A stretch of 64,000 nucleotides of DNA from Cellvibrio japonicus Ueda107 (lineage in GTDB: Bacteria > Pseudomonadota > Gammaproteobacteria > Pseudomonadales > Cellvibrionaceae), in assembly GCF_000019225.1 (NCBI RefSeq), contig NC_010995.1, positions 988,501 to 1,052,500 of the forward strand, read 5' to 3'. Position numbers and translations under genes: made by a program. The notes under the pieces were generated by a model that saw only the letters and a program-made list of their open reading frames with translations, ran no database searches and was not told the origin of the DNA. This document shows, piece by piece, positions 1 through 9,492 of this stretch (the stretch's first letter is position 1; each line of letters starts with the position of its first letter).

Positions 1-2039
1 GCCAGGCGAATGCGCTCCAGGCTTTCGTATTGGTGTTTGGTGGCGACATCGCGATCCACATCAAACAGGTGCCAGCCGTTTTTGCCGCGCTGTTTGGCCA
101 GGTACATGGCCTGGTCGGCGTGGCGAATTAATTGTTCGGCATCGGCGGTATCGCTGGGATAGAGCGTAATGCCGATGCTGGCCGTGATCCGCAGTGCCTG
201 GTCGCGCAGTATCAGGGGGTCGGCGGCCGTGGCCAGTAGCCGATCCAGTACCGGCTGGTAAGCGGCAGGCTGCTCAAGTTCATTCAGCACAACCACAAAT
301 TCGTCGCCGCCAATACGCGCCAGGGTATCGCTTTCGCGCAGTACGCTTTTAAAGCGACTGCTGATCGCCACCAGCAGTTGGTCGCCGAGGTCGTGGCCGT
401 ATTGGTCGTTAATGGCTTTGAAGCCATCGAGGTCGATGTACATGACTGCCAGTGACAGGCCACTGCGCTGGCTGTGTAGCAGCGCCTGTTTCATGCGGTC
501 GGCGAGCAATACCCGGTTGGGCAGGTGAGTGAGCGCATCGTAGTGGGCAATATGCTCCAACTGGCGCTGGTGTTCCTTGATGTGGGTGATGTCGTTAAAC
601 AGGTCAACGAAGTGGGTGATTTGTCCGCGGCTGTCTTTGACGGCGCTGATGGTCATGCTGGCAACATACAGGTCGCCGTTTTTGCGTTTGTTCCAGATTT
701 CACCACACCAGGCACCCTCATTCACCAGGGAGTGCCACAGGCGTTCAAAAAATACGGCATCGTGTTTGTTCGACTGCAACAGGCGTGGGTTTTTACCGAT
801 GACGTCGTCGCGGGTATAACCGGTGATATCGGTGAAGGTGGTGTTGACCTCAATGATATTGCCCTGGGCATCGGTGATCAGGATGCCTTCGCGTGCGTGA
901 CTGAAAACACAGGCGGTGAGTTGCAGGCGATTTTCGGCGCGCGTGGTTTCAATGGCCAGGGCGGCAAGTCGCGCTTCATTGTCGATCAGTTGCAGATCAT
1001 GGGGTTCCGGTTGGCTGGGGTGGTTGTGGTAAATGGCAAAGGTGCCCAGGACTTTGCCTGTAGCCGACAATATCGGTTGCGACCAGCAGGATTGCAGCCC
1101 GGCGCGCAGGGCCAGCTGTTTGTAATCAGCCCAAAAGGGATGGGTATTGATATCTTCAACCACCACGCGTTTGCCGGTGAAAGCGGCTGTGCCGCAGGAG
1201 CCGGCGCGCGGGCCTATAGCGCCGCCATTGATTGCCTGGATGTAAAACACTGGCAGGCTGGGCGCCGCGCCGTGGATCAGGTGTTTGCCTTCGCTATCGA
1301 GTAACAGGATGGTGCAGAGCATGTGCGGATTGGTTCGCTCTACATCCAGGGCAATGGCCTCCAGTACCTGCTGCAGGGGCGCGTGCTGCAACAGCAATTC
1401 GAGGATATGGCTGTGGTGCAGTTGGTAGCGCTCGGCCTGTTTGCGCGCGCTGATGTCCTGGAAAATACCGGTGAGCCGTATCAATCGACCCAGTTGGTCA
1501 AAGGTGGCTGTGCAGGTGGTGCGCACATCGATCTTGCGGCCTTTAAAGGTGTATTTTTCCAATTCGAGATCAAATACCTCGCCGGTTTCCAGGGCTTTTT
1601 GCAGCGCCGCCTGGAGCTTTTGGCGCGAGTCCGGCAGGTAGTGGTCGAGGCTCAAGTCGAATGTCGGCGTGTATTCCTCGGGCGAGGTGTCGTGGATGCG
1701 ATAGGTTTCTGCGCTCCAGTAAAGGCGGCGACTGGGAAATTCCATCTCTACTGAACCCACATTGGCAATGGCCTGGGATGCCTCCAGCAGGCGCGCACTG
1801 GTGCGCAGTTGTTCCTCGGCGACGCGCTGTTGCGCAATGGTGGTTTGCAATTGGGTTTGCGCCTGGCGCCATTCTTCGCGCTGCATTTCCAGGGCAAGTT
1901 GGTAGATTTGCACATCGCGTTTGAGTTGTTGTGTTTCGGTGAGCGGCGGTGCGAAGAGGCTGCGCTCCCCCTGGTCCATCAGGCGTTTTTGCGCACGGCG
2001 ATAGAGGTCGGGCGGGATGATCGATGAAGGGTTTTTCAT
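1..2039 (-). CDS. PAS-GAF-PAS-GGDEF signalling protein, C-terminus off the window
   Basis: About 679 codons are visible and the frame is still open at base 1, so the C-terminus (possibly an EAL domain) lies outside. Reading from the ATG at 2039, a short coiled N-terminus is followed by a PAS/PAC sensor (about 85-205), a GAF domain (about 215-365), a second PAS/PAC (about 378-490, containing the typical GYTRDDVIGKNPR stretch) and a GGDEF domain (about 505-665). The active-site motif is a canonical GGDEF at 577-581. An RxxD product-inhibition site (RESD) sits five residues before it. It should therefore be an active diguanylate cyclase making cyclic di-GMP in response to signals sensed by the PAS and GAF domains. 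No transmembrane segment is seen, so a cytosolic sensor is inferred. Input signals cannot be read from the sequence. Confidence 0.93.
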   Translation of the reverse strand, partial: MKNPSSIIPPDLYRRAQKRLMDQGERSLFAPPLTETQQLKRDVQIYQLALEMQREEWRQAQTQLQTTIAQQRVAEEQLRTSARLLEASQAIANVGSVEMEFPSRRLYWSAETYRIHDTSPEEYTPTFDLSLDHYLPDSRQKLQAALQKALETGEVFDLELEKYTFKGRKIDVRTTCTATFDQLGRLIRLTGIFQDISARKQAERYQLHHSHILELLLQHAPLQQVLEAIALDVERTNPHMLCTILLLDSEGKHLIHGAAPSLPVFYIQAINGGAIGPRAGSCGTAAFTGKRVVVEDINTHPFWADYKQLALRAGLQSCWSQPILSATGKVLGTFAIYHNHPSQPEPHDLQLIDNEARLAALAIETTRAENRLQLTACVFSHAREGILITDAQGNIIEVNTTFTDITGYTRDDVIGKNPRLLQSNKHDAVFFERLWHSLVNEGAWCGEIWNKRKNGDLYVASMTISAVKDSRGQITHFVDLFNDITHIKEHQRQLEHIAHYDALTHLPNRVLLADRMKQALLHSQRSGLSLAVMYIDLDGFKAINDQYGHDLGDQLLVAISSRFKSVLRESDTLARIGGDEFVVVLNELEQPAAYQPVLDRLLATAADPLILRDQALRITASIGITLYPSDTADAEQLIRHADQAMYLAKQRGKNGWHLFDVDRDVATKHQYESLERIRL

Positions 2040-2347
2040 TGCCCGCTCCCCGGCGCCGCTGGGGGGCGAGCTGCCGGCGCGATAAATATATAGGGTGAGC
2101 GGATGGAATTCGCCAGAGGTCTGCGTAGTGGCATGGCACCAGAGTCCTTGAGTTAGGTGAAGATTCCCGAGTGAAAAAATATAGCAGCGCTTGGCAGATC
2201 TGTCGAAAAACCCCGGATCAATCCCCGCAGCCTGGCGCGCGAATGCGGGTGTGAAATGGCGGGGAAAGTGCGACAAGGTTTCGTGTGACAGGTGGACGGG
2301 ATATTGGGCCTGTGCAGCTCGCGTCCCTGCAGGCGATTGGTATTGGT
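2040..2347. other. Intergenic gap between ndh and the GGDEF gene
   Basis: This 308-base stretch lies downstream of ndh and upstream of the GGDEF gene, both on the minus strand. It should contain the promoter of the GGDEF gene and the end of the ndh transcript. I see no convincing intrinsic terminator, no RNA gene and no coding frame with a ribosome binding site. Confidence 0.5.
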
Positions 2348-3688
2348 TTAGTGCAATTTCAAGCGCGGCCTTACCCAGCGGTTGATACGGCCGGCCAGCA
2401 TGACCAATCCGGTTTTAAAAAAACCGTGGATCGCCATCTGGTGCATGCGGTAAAGGGAGATATACACCATACGCGCCAGGCGCCCCTCAATAAATAGACT
2501 GCCCTTGCTCAAATTGCCCATCAGGTTGCCGACGGTGGAATAGCTGGCGAGTGAAATCAATGAGCCGTGATCGGAGTATTTGTAAACCTTGAGTGGTTTG
2601 TTTTCCAACAGGGCGACCAGGTTGGTGAAACAGGTGCTGGCCATCTGGTGTGCCGATTGCGCACGGGGTGGGACGCGTGAGCCATCGGGGTTGGTGAATT
2701 GCGCGCAATCGCCAATGGCCAAAATGCGTGGGTCGCGCGTGGTTTGCAAAAACGCATTCACGTGTAGTTGATTAATACGGTTGGTTTCGAGCCCCGCAAT
2801 ATTGGCCATGAAGTCGGGCACTTTAATACCGGCAGCCCACACAATCAGATCGGCACTGATCAATTGGCCATCTTTGGTGTGCAAGCCGTCGCTGGAGGAT
2901 GACGTAATCATGGTGTTGAGGCGCACATCCACGCCCAGCTTGGCCAGCTCGCTGTGTGCCGCTGCCGAAATGCGCTCGGGCAGGGCGGGCAATATGCGCG
3001 GCCCGGCCTCAATCAGGGTGACGTTGAGGTGTTCATTGGTGACCGCGTTAAAACCGTAGTTGTGGATTTCGTGTACGGCGTGATGCAATTCCGCCGACAG
3101 TTCCACACCGGTGGCGCCAGCGCCCACGATGGCGACACGCACATGGTCATCTTCACCGAGGACACGCTGGATGCGCAGGCATTTGTTGAGCAGGCGTGAG
3201 CGGAATTTGTAGGCCTGGTTGGGGCTGTCGAGAAAGATAGCGTGTTCCTTGACCCCGGGAGTGTTGAAGTCGTTGGAAATAGAGCCAATGGCTAATACCA
3301 GGTAATCGTAGGGGATGCGCGTTGAGGGAATTACCTCTATCCCCTCTTCGTCGTTGATCGGGGCCAGGATAACTTCGCGCGTGTTGCGATCTATGTCGGT
3401 CATGGTGCCCACGCGAAAGGCAAAATGGTGGGTATTGGCGTGGCCGCGATAACTGACCGCATCTATACCCTCGTCCATAGTGCCCACGGCAATTTCGTGC
3501 AGCAGTGGCTTCCACAGGTGCGTGGTATTGCGGTCGATCAGGGTGATCTCCGCGCGTTTTTTCTTGCCGAGCTTATTGCCCAGCTTGGTTGCCAGTTCAA
3601 GGCCGCCAGCCCCGCCACCGACAATCACAATGCGCGGTGGCGTGTGCTGGTCGGTCGCCTGGGTTATTGCAGTGGTTGATGTTTGCAT
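2348..3688 (-). CDS. ndh: Type II NADH:quinone dehydrogenase (NDH-2)
   Basis: This 446-residue protein has the layout of single-subunit NDH-2 enzymes, which pass electrons from NADH to quinone at the inner face of the cytoplasmic membrane without pumping protons. The FAD-binding Rossmann motif GGGAGGLELA is near residues 24-33. The NADH-binding Rossmann motif GAGATGVELSAEL is near residue 190. The FAD-contacting AIGDCAQ motif lies near residue 330. The basic, amphipathic C-terminus fits peripheral membrane attachment. The length is close to the family norm of about 430. It lies 63 bases downstream of the TPR lipoprotein gene on the same strand, and co-transcription is possible but not shown. 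Confusion with other pyridine nucleotide-disulfide oxidoreductases is possible but the C-terminus argues for NDH-2. Confidence 0.93.
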   Translation of the reverse strand: MQTSTTAITQATDQHTPPRIVIVGGGAGGLELATKLGNKLGKKKRAEITLIDRNTTHLWKPLLHEIAVGTMDEGIDAVSYRGHANTHHFAFRVGTMTDIDRNTREVILAPINDEEGIEVIPSTRIPYDYLVLAIGSISNDFNTPGVKEHAIFLDSPNQAYKFRSRLLNKCLRIQRVLGEDDHVRVAIVGAGATGVELSAELHHAVHEIHNYGFNAVTNEHLNVTLIEAGPRILPALPERISAAAHSELAKLGVDVRLNTMITSSSSDGLHTKDGQLISADLIVWAAGIKVPDFMANIAGLETNRINQLHVNAFLQTTRDPRILAIGDCAQFTNPDGSRVPPRAQSAHQMASTCFTNLVALLENKPLKVYKYSDHGSLISLASYSTVGNLMGNLSKGSLFIEGRLARMVYISLYRMHQMAIHGFFKTGLVMLAGRINRWVRPRLKLH

Positions 3689-3751
3689 AGTGCTTTCCAG
3701 ATTGGGTTGCGAATGGGTGATCTGGTGTCGGCGTATGGTTGCGGTGAGGCG

Positions 3752-5275
3752 CTAGTGGCTGGTTAGCCTGCCGAGAAAATAGGTTGCCAGTGGTCGCTCG
3801 ATAAAACGCCAGGTGTTTTGTTGCAGGGCGGCACTGAAGTCTTGCCGGGCCTGCTGCCATTGCCCGCGTGCAAATTCGCGATAGCCCGCGTAAAAAAATA
3901 ATTCGGTTCGCTCGCAGCGATTGCCGGCGTAATCGGCCAATTGCTGGCGGTTCACCTTGCCGGTCCAGTAAGCATAGACGGCCGCTTCCCAACGGCTACC
4001 CAATTGCAGGGGTTTGTCGCGCACCTGTGCACTCAAGTCCTTGTTTGACTGTTGGCCGATAATGTCGGCTTTGATGACATCGTAGCCGCTGAGCGCTTTT
4101 TTGCCCTGTAGATATTGCGTAAAGGCTTGTGCCGCTTGCTGCCATTGGCCGCTGTTCATGTAAATTTCGTGCTGTGCGGCGTCGCCCTGGCCCAGTCCTT
4201 TCGCCTGGGCTTGGGCGAGGATTTGCAGGGCTTTGGGCTGCTGGTTGCGCATGGAATATTGCTGCGCAATAAACGCCTGGTTTTCTGCCTTGGGGGCCAG
4301 CTCGAACAGGATCTGCGCTTCGTTCATCGCCAACTGCGGGCGGTTTTGATCCAGGTAGACCTGCGCCAGGCGGAAATGCCATTCGCCTTCATCCGGTTCA
4401 AGGGCGATGGCGTGCTGGTAGTGGCGTATCGCCCGATCAAGGTAGGCCGGGTACTCATAGGTACAGCCCTGGCTGAACGCGCGCTCCTCGTAAAGTTCGC
4501 CGAGCGTGCCCTGGATATCCGCCGATGGGTCCAGGTTGTCACTGGCCAGCTTGAGGCTGGCAATCGCCATGGGGTAATACCCCTGGCGGCGGTAGAGGTT
4601 GGCCAGTTGGAGATGGGCCAGGGCACTTTGCGGTTGTTCGGCGATGGCGTTGTACAGGGTTTGTTGCAGGCCGGGATAGTCCTTTTGCGCATCGCCCGCT
4701 TGTTGCACGTAAGTATTCAGGAACAGCGCGAGTGAGGGCGGATGCAGGCCTTTGCGCGCTTCGCTGCCAATCTGGGCATAGAGCGCCCTGGCTTCGCTCA
4801 GGTTTTCCGGGCGGCGTTCGCGCAGGAGTTTTTGGTAGAGCAGCCGGTAGATGGCTTCCTGGGTTGGGGCGTTGCCGGGTGCCAGGGCCAGGGTTTTGCG
4901 AAAGTAGGCCAGGGCCCGCTCGCGGCTGGATGTGGCATTGTGTTCCTCCGCCTCGCGGTAGTGGTAATAACCCAGTTCATACCAGGCTTCGGGGTTATCG
5001 GGCTCGGTCTCTACCCAGGTTTGCAGGCTGCGCAGGTCGCGGGTGTTGCCGGTGGCCTCGGCGTGCGTTTTGGTATTAGCCGCGGGTGACTGGCCTGCTT
5101 GCTGGGCACAACCGGCGATGGCCAGTGCCAGGGCTCCCGCCAGCAGCGGATGCCTGAGCCTGTGCACCAGGCCGACCAGTTGGCGGGAGTGTGCGGCGGT
5201 GGTAGTTTTCACCGCGGTTATGGCTTTCACAGCGGCTTGTTTCACAGTACCTTTCCTCACAGTGTCTTTTTTCAC
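3752..5275 (-). CDS. TPR-repeat lipoprotein
   Basis: The 507-residue frame starts at a GTG overlapping the stop codon of the upstream transglutaminase gene (GTGA), so the two genes are translationally coupled. A hydrophobic segment ends in the lipobox IAGC near residue 56, predicting lipid attachment and a periplasmic protein. The body is a run of TPR-like helices; clear TPR signatures include PDNPEAWYELGYYHYREAEE and the ALEPDEGEWHFRLAQVYLDQ segment. The stretch before the lipobox is unusually long and is made of short repeats (separate entry), so a downstream GTG such as the codon starting VHRLRHPL may be the real start. TPR lipoproteins usually scaffold envelope complexes; pairing with a DUF3857/transglutaminase protein suggests they act together. 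The precise role is unknown. Confidence 0.75.
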   Translation of the reverse strand: MKKDTVRKGTVKQAAVKAITAVKTTTAAHSRQLVGLVHRLRHPLLAGALALAIAGCAQQAGQSPAANTKTHAEATGNTRDLRSLQTWVETEPDNPEAWYELGYYHYREAEEHNATSSRERALAYFRKTLALAPGNAPTQEAIYRLLYQKLLRERRPENLSEARALYAQIGSEARKGLHPPSLALFLNTYVQQAGDAQKDYPGLQQTLYNAIAEQPQSALAHLQLANLYRRQGYYPMAIASLKLASDNLDPSADIQGTLGELYEERAFSQGCTYEYPAYLDRAIRHYQHAIALEPDEGEWHFRLAQVYLDQNRPQLAMNEAQILFELAPKAENQAFIAQQYSMRNQQPKALQILAQAQAKGLGQGDAAQHEIYMNSGQWQQAAQAFTQYLQGKKALSGYDVIKADIIGQQSNKDLSAQVRDKPLQLGSRWEAAVYAYWTGKVNRQQLADYAGNRCERTELFFYAGYREFARGQWQQARQDFSAALQQNTWRFIERPLATYFLGRLTSH

Positions 5276-5280
5276 AGTGA
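5230..5280 (-). repeat. Tandem 15-bp repeat carrying GTG codons at the lipoprotein start
   Basis: Read on the minus strand, the unit ACTGTGA plus about eight bases occurs three times in a row with a 15-base period, and a fourth, diverged copy follows. Each unit has an in-frame GTG, giving the peptide pattern V-K/R-x-x-x repeated. The repeat spans the stop codon of the upstream gene and the first codons of the lipoprotein, so it offers several alternative coupled start codons. A period divisible by three means copy-number change would not shift the frame. Confidence 0.7.
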
Positions 5281-7509
5281 GAATCCCATAGCTTCGGCTT
5301 TTTTGAAGGCGGCATCCGACTCTTCCAGGCGATTGTTATAGCCCTGGGCCAGGCCGAGTACATAGTAGGCTTCGGCCTGGTGGTTTTTCTGCCCTCCCGC
5401 TTGTTTAACCGCCCGCTCGGCGGCATCCAGCGCCTCGCGGTATTGGCCTTGCTTCATGTGGTGTTTGGCCAGCGCTATATAGTGCCCGCTGTCTTTATTG
5501 CCGGTTTGTTGCAGGGTGTGCAGTTCCGTGGCGGCAGTATCCAACTGGTAGCTGATTGTCCAGTCTCGGTTGCCCAATAATTCCTGGGTCTTGTGGTAGA
5601 AATCCGCATAGTCCGCCAGGGCGACGCGCACCGGTTTAAGGGTCAGGGATTGCTCCACCTGGTAGTGGGTGCCTTTGTCGGTGCCACTCTGGTTCACTTG
5701 GTAATAGGCATTGTCGATATTTTGGCCCTGGCTTTTTACCCGCGCCTGGTGGGTTTGGTCCGGGCGCAGGAAGTCGATCTGTGCCTGCAGGCTGTAGCCG
5801 GGTTCATTCACATAGGGTTGCTTGCGGTCGGCCGGCTTATGCAGGTTGCGCAGGTCGCTGAACAGGTAGATCAATTGGGTCAGGTTAAAGCCGTAATTGA
5901 GTGGGGCATCGCCGCCGCCCCAGGCCTGCTCGAACACCAGGCGCCCCTGGATTTCAAATCCCTGCCACAGGCTGTCGGCATGGCGCGTGCTCAGCTCGCT
6001 GATATCGGCACTGCTGTAAATATGGCTGAACAGCTCGCGGAAATACTTGTCGCGCTCGGGTGTCAGTTGCCACAGCGAGCGCAGGCGATCCTCAAACATA
6101 CCGCCGAGCTCGACGTGAAAGCGGGCTTCGACGCGCTGCCCTTCCAGCTTGTCGAACACCAGGTTCAGGCGCGCATAGTGTTCGCTGGCCGGGCGCAGGG
6201 GCAGGGTGGTAATGGCGCGGGTCTGCTCATCCACAACCAGTGCCGGTTGCCCCTCAATACCCAGGGAAAAACCGGGGAAGAGGGTGGAGTCGCCGGTGGT
6301 GTCCATCCACATGTCGGTCAGGCCCGGTTGCGCGGGGATATGGACAATCATGTGGTCGAAGGTGACGGCGGGCACACTCATGTCCGGCAGCCCCATGGAG
6401 CGGGTGGCGATCAGGGCGGTATTGGCCTGGATACCCAACTGGCGCAGCAGGGTAACCGCCAGTACCGATTGATCCTTGCAATCGCCATAGCCGTTGGTGA
6501 AGACCTCGTGGGCGTCGTGGGGCTCGTAACCGCCGCGGCCCACGTGGGCAAACACGTAGCGCACCTTATCTTGCAGGAGTTGGTACACCGCCTTGACCTT
6601 GTCCGCGGGGGTTTTGGCGGTTTTGCGGATATCGGCAATCACCTTGTCCAGCTTGCTGTCGGTGACCAGGTGGGGCTCGACCAGTTGATCGGCCCAGCGC
6701 GCAATGGTGTGCCAGTCGGCGATGGTGCCTACGCGCAGGCCGGGGGTGTAGCTGTGTTCGCGCGGCATGCCACTTTGCAAATCCACCGCCGCCAACTGGT
6801 TGCCGGACCAGCGCCACAGGCGATAACCGGGGCGCTGGTCGGCGCGTACCTGGTGGCGGATGCCAAAGCGGCCCAGGTCGTTAAACACCAGTTGGACAGA
6901 CTCGGGGGCGCTGATACTGATTTCGGCGGTATGTACGGTGTCGGCACGGCTGCCCTGGCCGGCAGCGCGGCCCTCCCACCAGTGGAAGCCAAAGCTGTCG
7001 AACCACTGGCCGTCGATGATTTTGCGCGTATCCGTGTAGCGGTACTGGAATTCAATGATCGAGCCCTTGCGCACATTGGGCAGGGAAAAGAGCAGTTCCT
7101 TGCGGTCGTGGTAGAAGTTTTCGTCGTTGGGACTCTGGATCTGGGTGGCGTCGGCCTTGATGCTGTCGATCTTGCCATCGGGGGTGCGCACGTTGGCAAA
7201 CTCCAGGGTAATGTCCTCGTAGAAGCTGTTGAAGGACACACTGATCTGGCTGTAATCGCGCGCGGCTTCATCGCTGTTGATGTACACCGCCACATAGGAA
7301 TGCGAGGTACCCATAAGCGCTTCGTCCAACTGGATATGGGTGCGGCGCACTATCACCTCGGCCCCGGCGCCGGCGTCCGGTTTGAAGGCCTTGGCCAGGG
7401 CGGGCAAGGGCTCTGCCAGGCGTTGCGGCGCGGTATTCGCAAGGGCTTGCAGGCCCAGCCCCAGGCATAACAGGCCCAGTGGCAGGGCGAGGAAACGATA
7501 AACAGACAC
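5272..7509 (-). CDS. Secreted DUF3857 / transglutaminase-like protein with C-terminal TPR
   Basis: The frame extends upstream to 7647, but I choose the GTG at 7509. It has a strong AGGAG six bases upstream and opens directly into a signal peptide (VSVYRFLALPLGLLCLG, ending ALA-NT). This gives 745 residues. An N-terminal DUF3857 domain is followed by a transglutaminase-like fold with a visible catalytic triad: Cys in GYGDCKDQS, His in TFDHMIVHI and Asp in MWMDTTGD. The C-terminus holds TPR-like helices near residues 665-745. Proteins of this layout are periplasmic and of poorly known function; the fold can hydrolyse or form amide bonds. The gene lies 61 bases downstream of an oxidoreductase gene and is coupled to the TPR lipoprotein gene. 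Confidence 0.82.
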   Translation of the reverse strand: MSVYRFLALPLGLLCLGLGLQALANTAPQRLAEPLPALAKAFKPDAGAGAEVIVRRTHIQLDEALMGTSHSYVAVYINSDEAARDYSQISVSFNSFYEDITLEFANVRTPDGKIDSIKADATQIQSPNDENFYHDRKELLFSLPNVRKGSIIEFQYRYTDTRKIIDGQWFDSFGFHWWEGRAAGQGSRADTVHTAEISISAPESVQLVFNDLGRFGIRHQVRADQRPGYRLWRWSGNQLAAVDLQSGMPREHSYTPGLRVGTIADWHTIARWADQLVEPHLVTDSKLDKVIADIRKTAKTPADKVKAVYQLLQDKVRYVFAHVGRGGYEPHDAHEVFTNGYGDCKDQSVLAVTLLRQLGIQANTALIATRSMGLPDMSVPAVTFDHMIVHIPAQPGLTDMWMDTTGDSTLFPGFSLGIEGQPALVVDEQTRAITTLPLRPASEHYARLNLVFDKLEGQRVEARFHVELGGMFEDRLRSLWQLTPERDKYFRELFSHIYSSADISELSTRHADSLWQGFEIQGRLVFEQAWGGGDAPLNYGFNLTQLIYLFSDLRNLHKPADRKQPYVNEPGYSLQAQIDFLRPDQTHQARVKSQGQNIDNAYYQVNQSGTDKGTHYQVEQSLTLKPVRVALADYADFYHKTQELLGNRDWTISYQLDTAATELHTLQQTGNKDSGHYIALAKHHMKQGQYREALDAAERAVKQAGGQKNHQAEAYYVLGLAQGYNNRLEESDAAFKKAEAMGFSL

Positions 7510-7570
7510 AGCGTACTCCTGGCAGGGGAGCCCACCGGCACAGCACCGGTGGGGGCGATAGCGAGAGGGT

Positions 7571-8560
7571 TTAGAGGGCAATCCAGCGGCCGGTGGCGGC
7601 GCTGGTAAAAATTGCATCGATAATGCGCATATTGGCGATGGCGTCACTCAAGGGGGTGGGTACCGGTGTGTCATCGAGGACGCTGCACGCAAAGGCATCA
7701 CCCATCACGCGATACTGGTCTGTAGCGGCTATCGATAGTACGTCGGCCTCGCCGTTGTGCTTGAGCGTGATTTCCGCCGGGCGATCGCCGGGTGGGTTAA
7801 AGGGCACGGCGATGGCCAGGCTGCCGGCTTCGCCACTGGCCTCGATGTATTGGCGGGGTTCAATTTTGGTGGCGGCGGTAAAGGTGGCATTGCCCTCGGC
7901 AAATTGCAGGATGCCGGATACCTGGCAATCCACCTCCTGGCCGGGGAAGGGGGTTATCTGCCCCATCACCTGCAGGGGCTCGCTGTTGTACAGCCAGCGC
8001 GACAGCGAGATGCAATAGCAACCGATATCCAGCAGCGCACCGCCACCCATGGCGCGCTTGTTGCGGATATTGCCCGCTTCGCGGTTGTTGTAGGAAAACT
8101 GTGAGTGGATGGTGCGCAGCTGGCCAAGCTTGCCGCTGTCCACCAGTTGCTTCGCCGTTTGCCACTGGGGGTGGAAGCGGTACATAAAGGCTTCCATGGT
8201 TTTCAGGTGCGGGTAGCCGGCGGCGGCCTCCACCAGGCGCTGGGCGTCGGCGGTGTCCATTCCCAGGGGTTTTTCGCAGAGTACATGCTTGCCGGCTTGC
8301 AGGGCCTTGATTGACCAGTCCACATGCAGGTGGTTGGGCAGCGGGTTGTAGATGGCGTCGATATCCGGGTCAGCGAGCAGGGCTTCATAGCTGCCGTAGG
8401 CTTTTTCTATGCCCAGGTCCGCCGCGCACTGGCGTGCGCCGGCCAGGTCGCGTGAGCCTATGGCAACGACCTGGTTGAGGTCGGAGGCTTGCAGGGCGGG
8501 GATAACTTTGGTGCGGCCGATTTTGGCGGTGCTCAGCACCCCCCAGCGGACTTTTCTCAT
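7571..8560 (-). CDS. Gfo/Idh/MocA-family NAD(P)-dependent oxidoreductase
   Basis: The N-terminus (RWGVLSTAKIGRTKVIPAL) is a Rossmann nucleotide-binding fold. It is followed by the family hallmark EKPLGMD around residues 92-98, whose lysine is the usual catalytic residue, and by a C-terminal alpha/beta substrate domain. Members oxidise or reduce hydroxyls of sugars and cyclitols. The substrate here cannot be read. An in-frame GTG at 8569 is possible, but the ATG at 8560 has the better-placed purine-rich upstream region and starts at MRKVRWGVL, the usual family start, giving 329 residues (typical length 330-370). The downstream neighbour is the transglutaminase gene, and the upstream neighbour is a short-chain dehydrogenase gene 99 bases away on the same strand. 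Confidence 0.88.
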   Translation of the reverse strand: MRKVRWGVLSTAKIGRTKVIPALQASDLNQVVAIGSRDLAGARQCAADLGIEKAYGSYEALLADPDIDAIYNPLPNHLHVDWSIKALQAGKHVLCEKPLGMDTADAQRLVEAAAGYPHLKTMEAFMYRFHPQWQTAKQLVDSGKLGQLRTIHSQFSYNNREAGNIRNKRAMGGGALLDIGCYCISLSRWLYNSEPLQVMGQITPFPGQEVDCQVSGILQFAEGNATFTAATKIEPRQYIEASGEAGSLAIAVPFNPPGDRPAEITLKHNGEADVLSIAATDQYRVMGDAFACSVLDDTPVPTPLSDAIANMRIIDAIFTSAATGRWIAL

Positions 8561-8659
8561 GGGCTTCACTCTCGAAAATAGTGGTCGTGGTCGCGGTTGA
8601 TCCGCTTCTCATGAGCGGTAAATGGCGCCCAGTATAGCAATCCTTGCAGCGGATGAGAC

Positions 8660-9322
8660 TTACCAGGGCAGGCGCTCGCCATTGGAGTGCCAGAAGCCGC
8701 CGCTGTTATCCAGGTTCAGGTCGTCGATGCGCTGGCTCAGGCGCTGGGCGGACTCGTGCGCGGAAATATCCCCGCCAAAATTCACCATCGCCGTCTGCAC
8801 ATAGCCCGGATGCAAGATGGCAACGGCGATGCCGCGCGGCTGCAGGTCGCGCGCGAGTGACATGGCGCCGGCGTTGAGTGCGGCCTTGGACATGCGATAG
8901 CCGTAGTAGCCGCCGGAGCTGTTGTCGGCAATAGAGCCCATGCGGCTGGTAATAAACGCGACCTTGGCGCTGGGGGCCAGGTGATCCAGCAGGGCCTCGG
9001 TCACCTTAAGCGGTGCCAGGGCATTCACCAGGAACTGCCCGGTGATACTGGCCGCATCCAACTGGCCCAGGGCCTCGCGGCGCAGGATACCGGCATTGTT
9101 GATCACCAGGTTGAGCTGGCGTTGGCCCAGGGCCGTTGTTAATTGGGCCAGGGCTTTTGCATCGGTCACATCGATACCGCTGATCACCTCCGCACCCGAT
9201 TGCGCCAGCTCGGGGGTACTGGTGCGGCACACGCCGATGACATGCCAACCCTTGTTCAAATAGGTCTGGCACAGGGCCAGGCCGATGCCGCGATTGGCGC
9301 CGGTAATCAGTACAGTTTGCAT
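8660..9322 (-). CDS. Short-chain dehydrogenase/reductase (SDR)
   Basis: The 220-residue protein starts at the ATG at 9322, four bases after a strong AGGAGG; the longer frame upstream lacks such a site. It shows the classical SDR features: TGANRGIG cofactor loop near residues 7-14, NNAG near residue 78, a Ser, and YGYRMSKAA with the YxxxK catalytic pair near 140-145. The short size and C-terminus resemble the CsgA/sniffer-like SDR group. It is cytosolic and NAD(P)-dependent; the substrate is unknown. An AraC-family regulator gene lies 170 bases upstream on the same strand and could control it. Confidence 0.9.
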   Translation of the reverse strand: MQTVLITGANRGIGLALCQTYLNKGWHVIGVCRTSTPELAQSGAEVISGIDVTDAKALAQLTTALGQRQLNLVINNAGILRREALGQLDAASITGQFLVNALAPLKVTEALLDHLAPSAKVAFITSRMGSIADNSSGGYYGYRMSKAALNAGAMSLARDLQPRGIAVAILHPGYVQTAMVNFGGDISAHESAQRLSQRIDDLNLDNSGGFWHSNGERLPW

Positions 9323-9492
9323 AAAGCCTCCTGGGGATGGGGTTCGCACAGCGGTAATCCACTGTCATTCATTGGGTGGCCGAAACCATAAACTAGTTGG
9401 ACGCTGAATGCATCTGCATTGAGTGGTGTGAAAATCGCCGCGCTTTCGGCAACCCTCTCAGCCCTGGTGAAAAACCCGGATAACGCCGCCGC

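Noticed and set aside
525..1304. A 259-codon plus-strand frame near the left edge.
   Set aside because: Antisense to the PAS/GAF/GGDEF protein, which has recognisable domains throughout this stretch.
5593..7470. A 625-codon open frame on the plus strand.
   Set aside because: It lies entirely antisense to the DUF3857/transglutaminase gene, whose catalytic triad and signal peptide are clear. The plus-strand product is low-complexity and matches no family I know. It is a shadow of biased third positions.
7510..7647. A longer start for the transglutaminase gene.
   Set aside because: The extra 46 residues are Pro/Cys-rich and would bury the signal peptide; the GTG at 7509 has AGGAG at ideal spacing.
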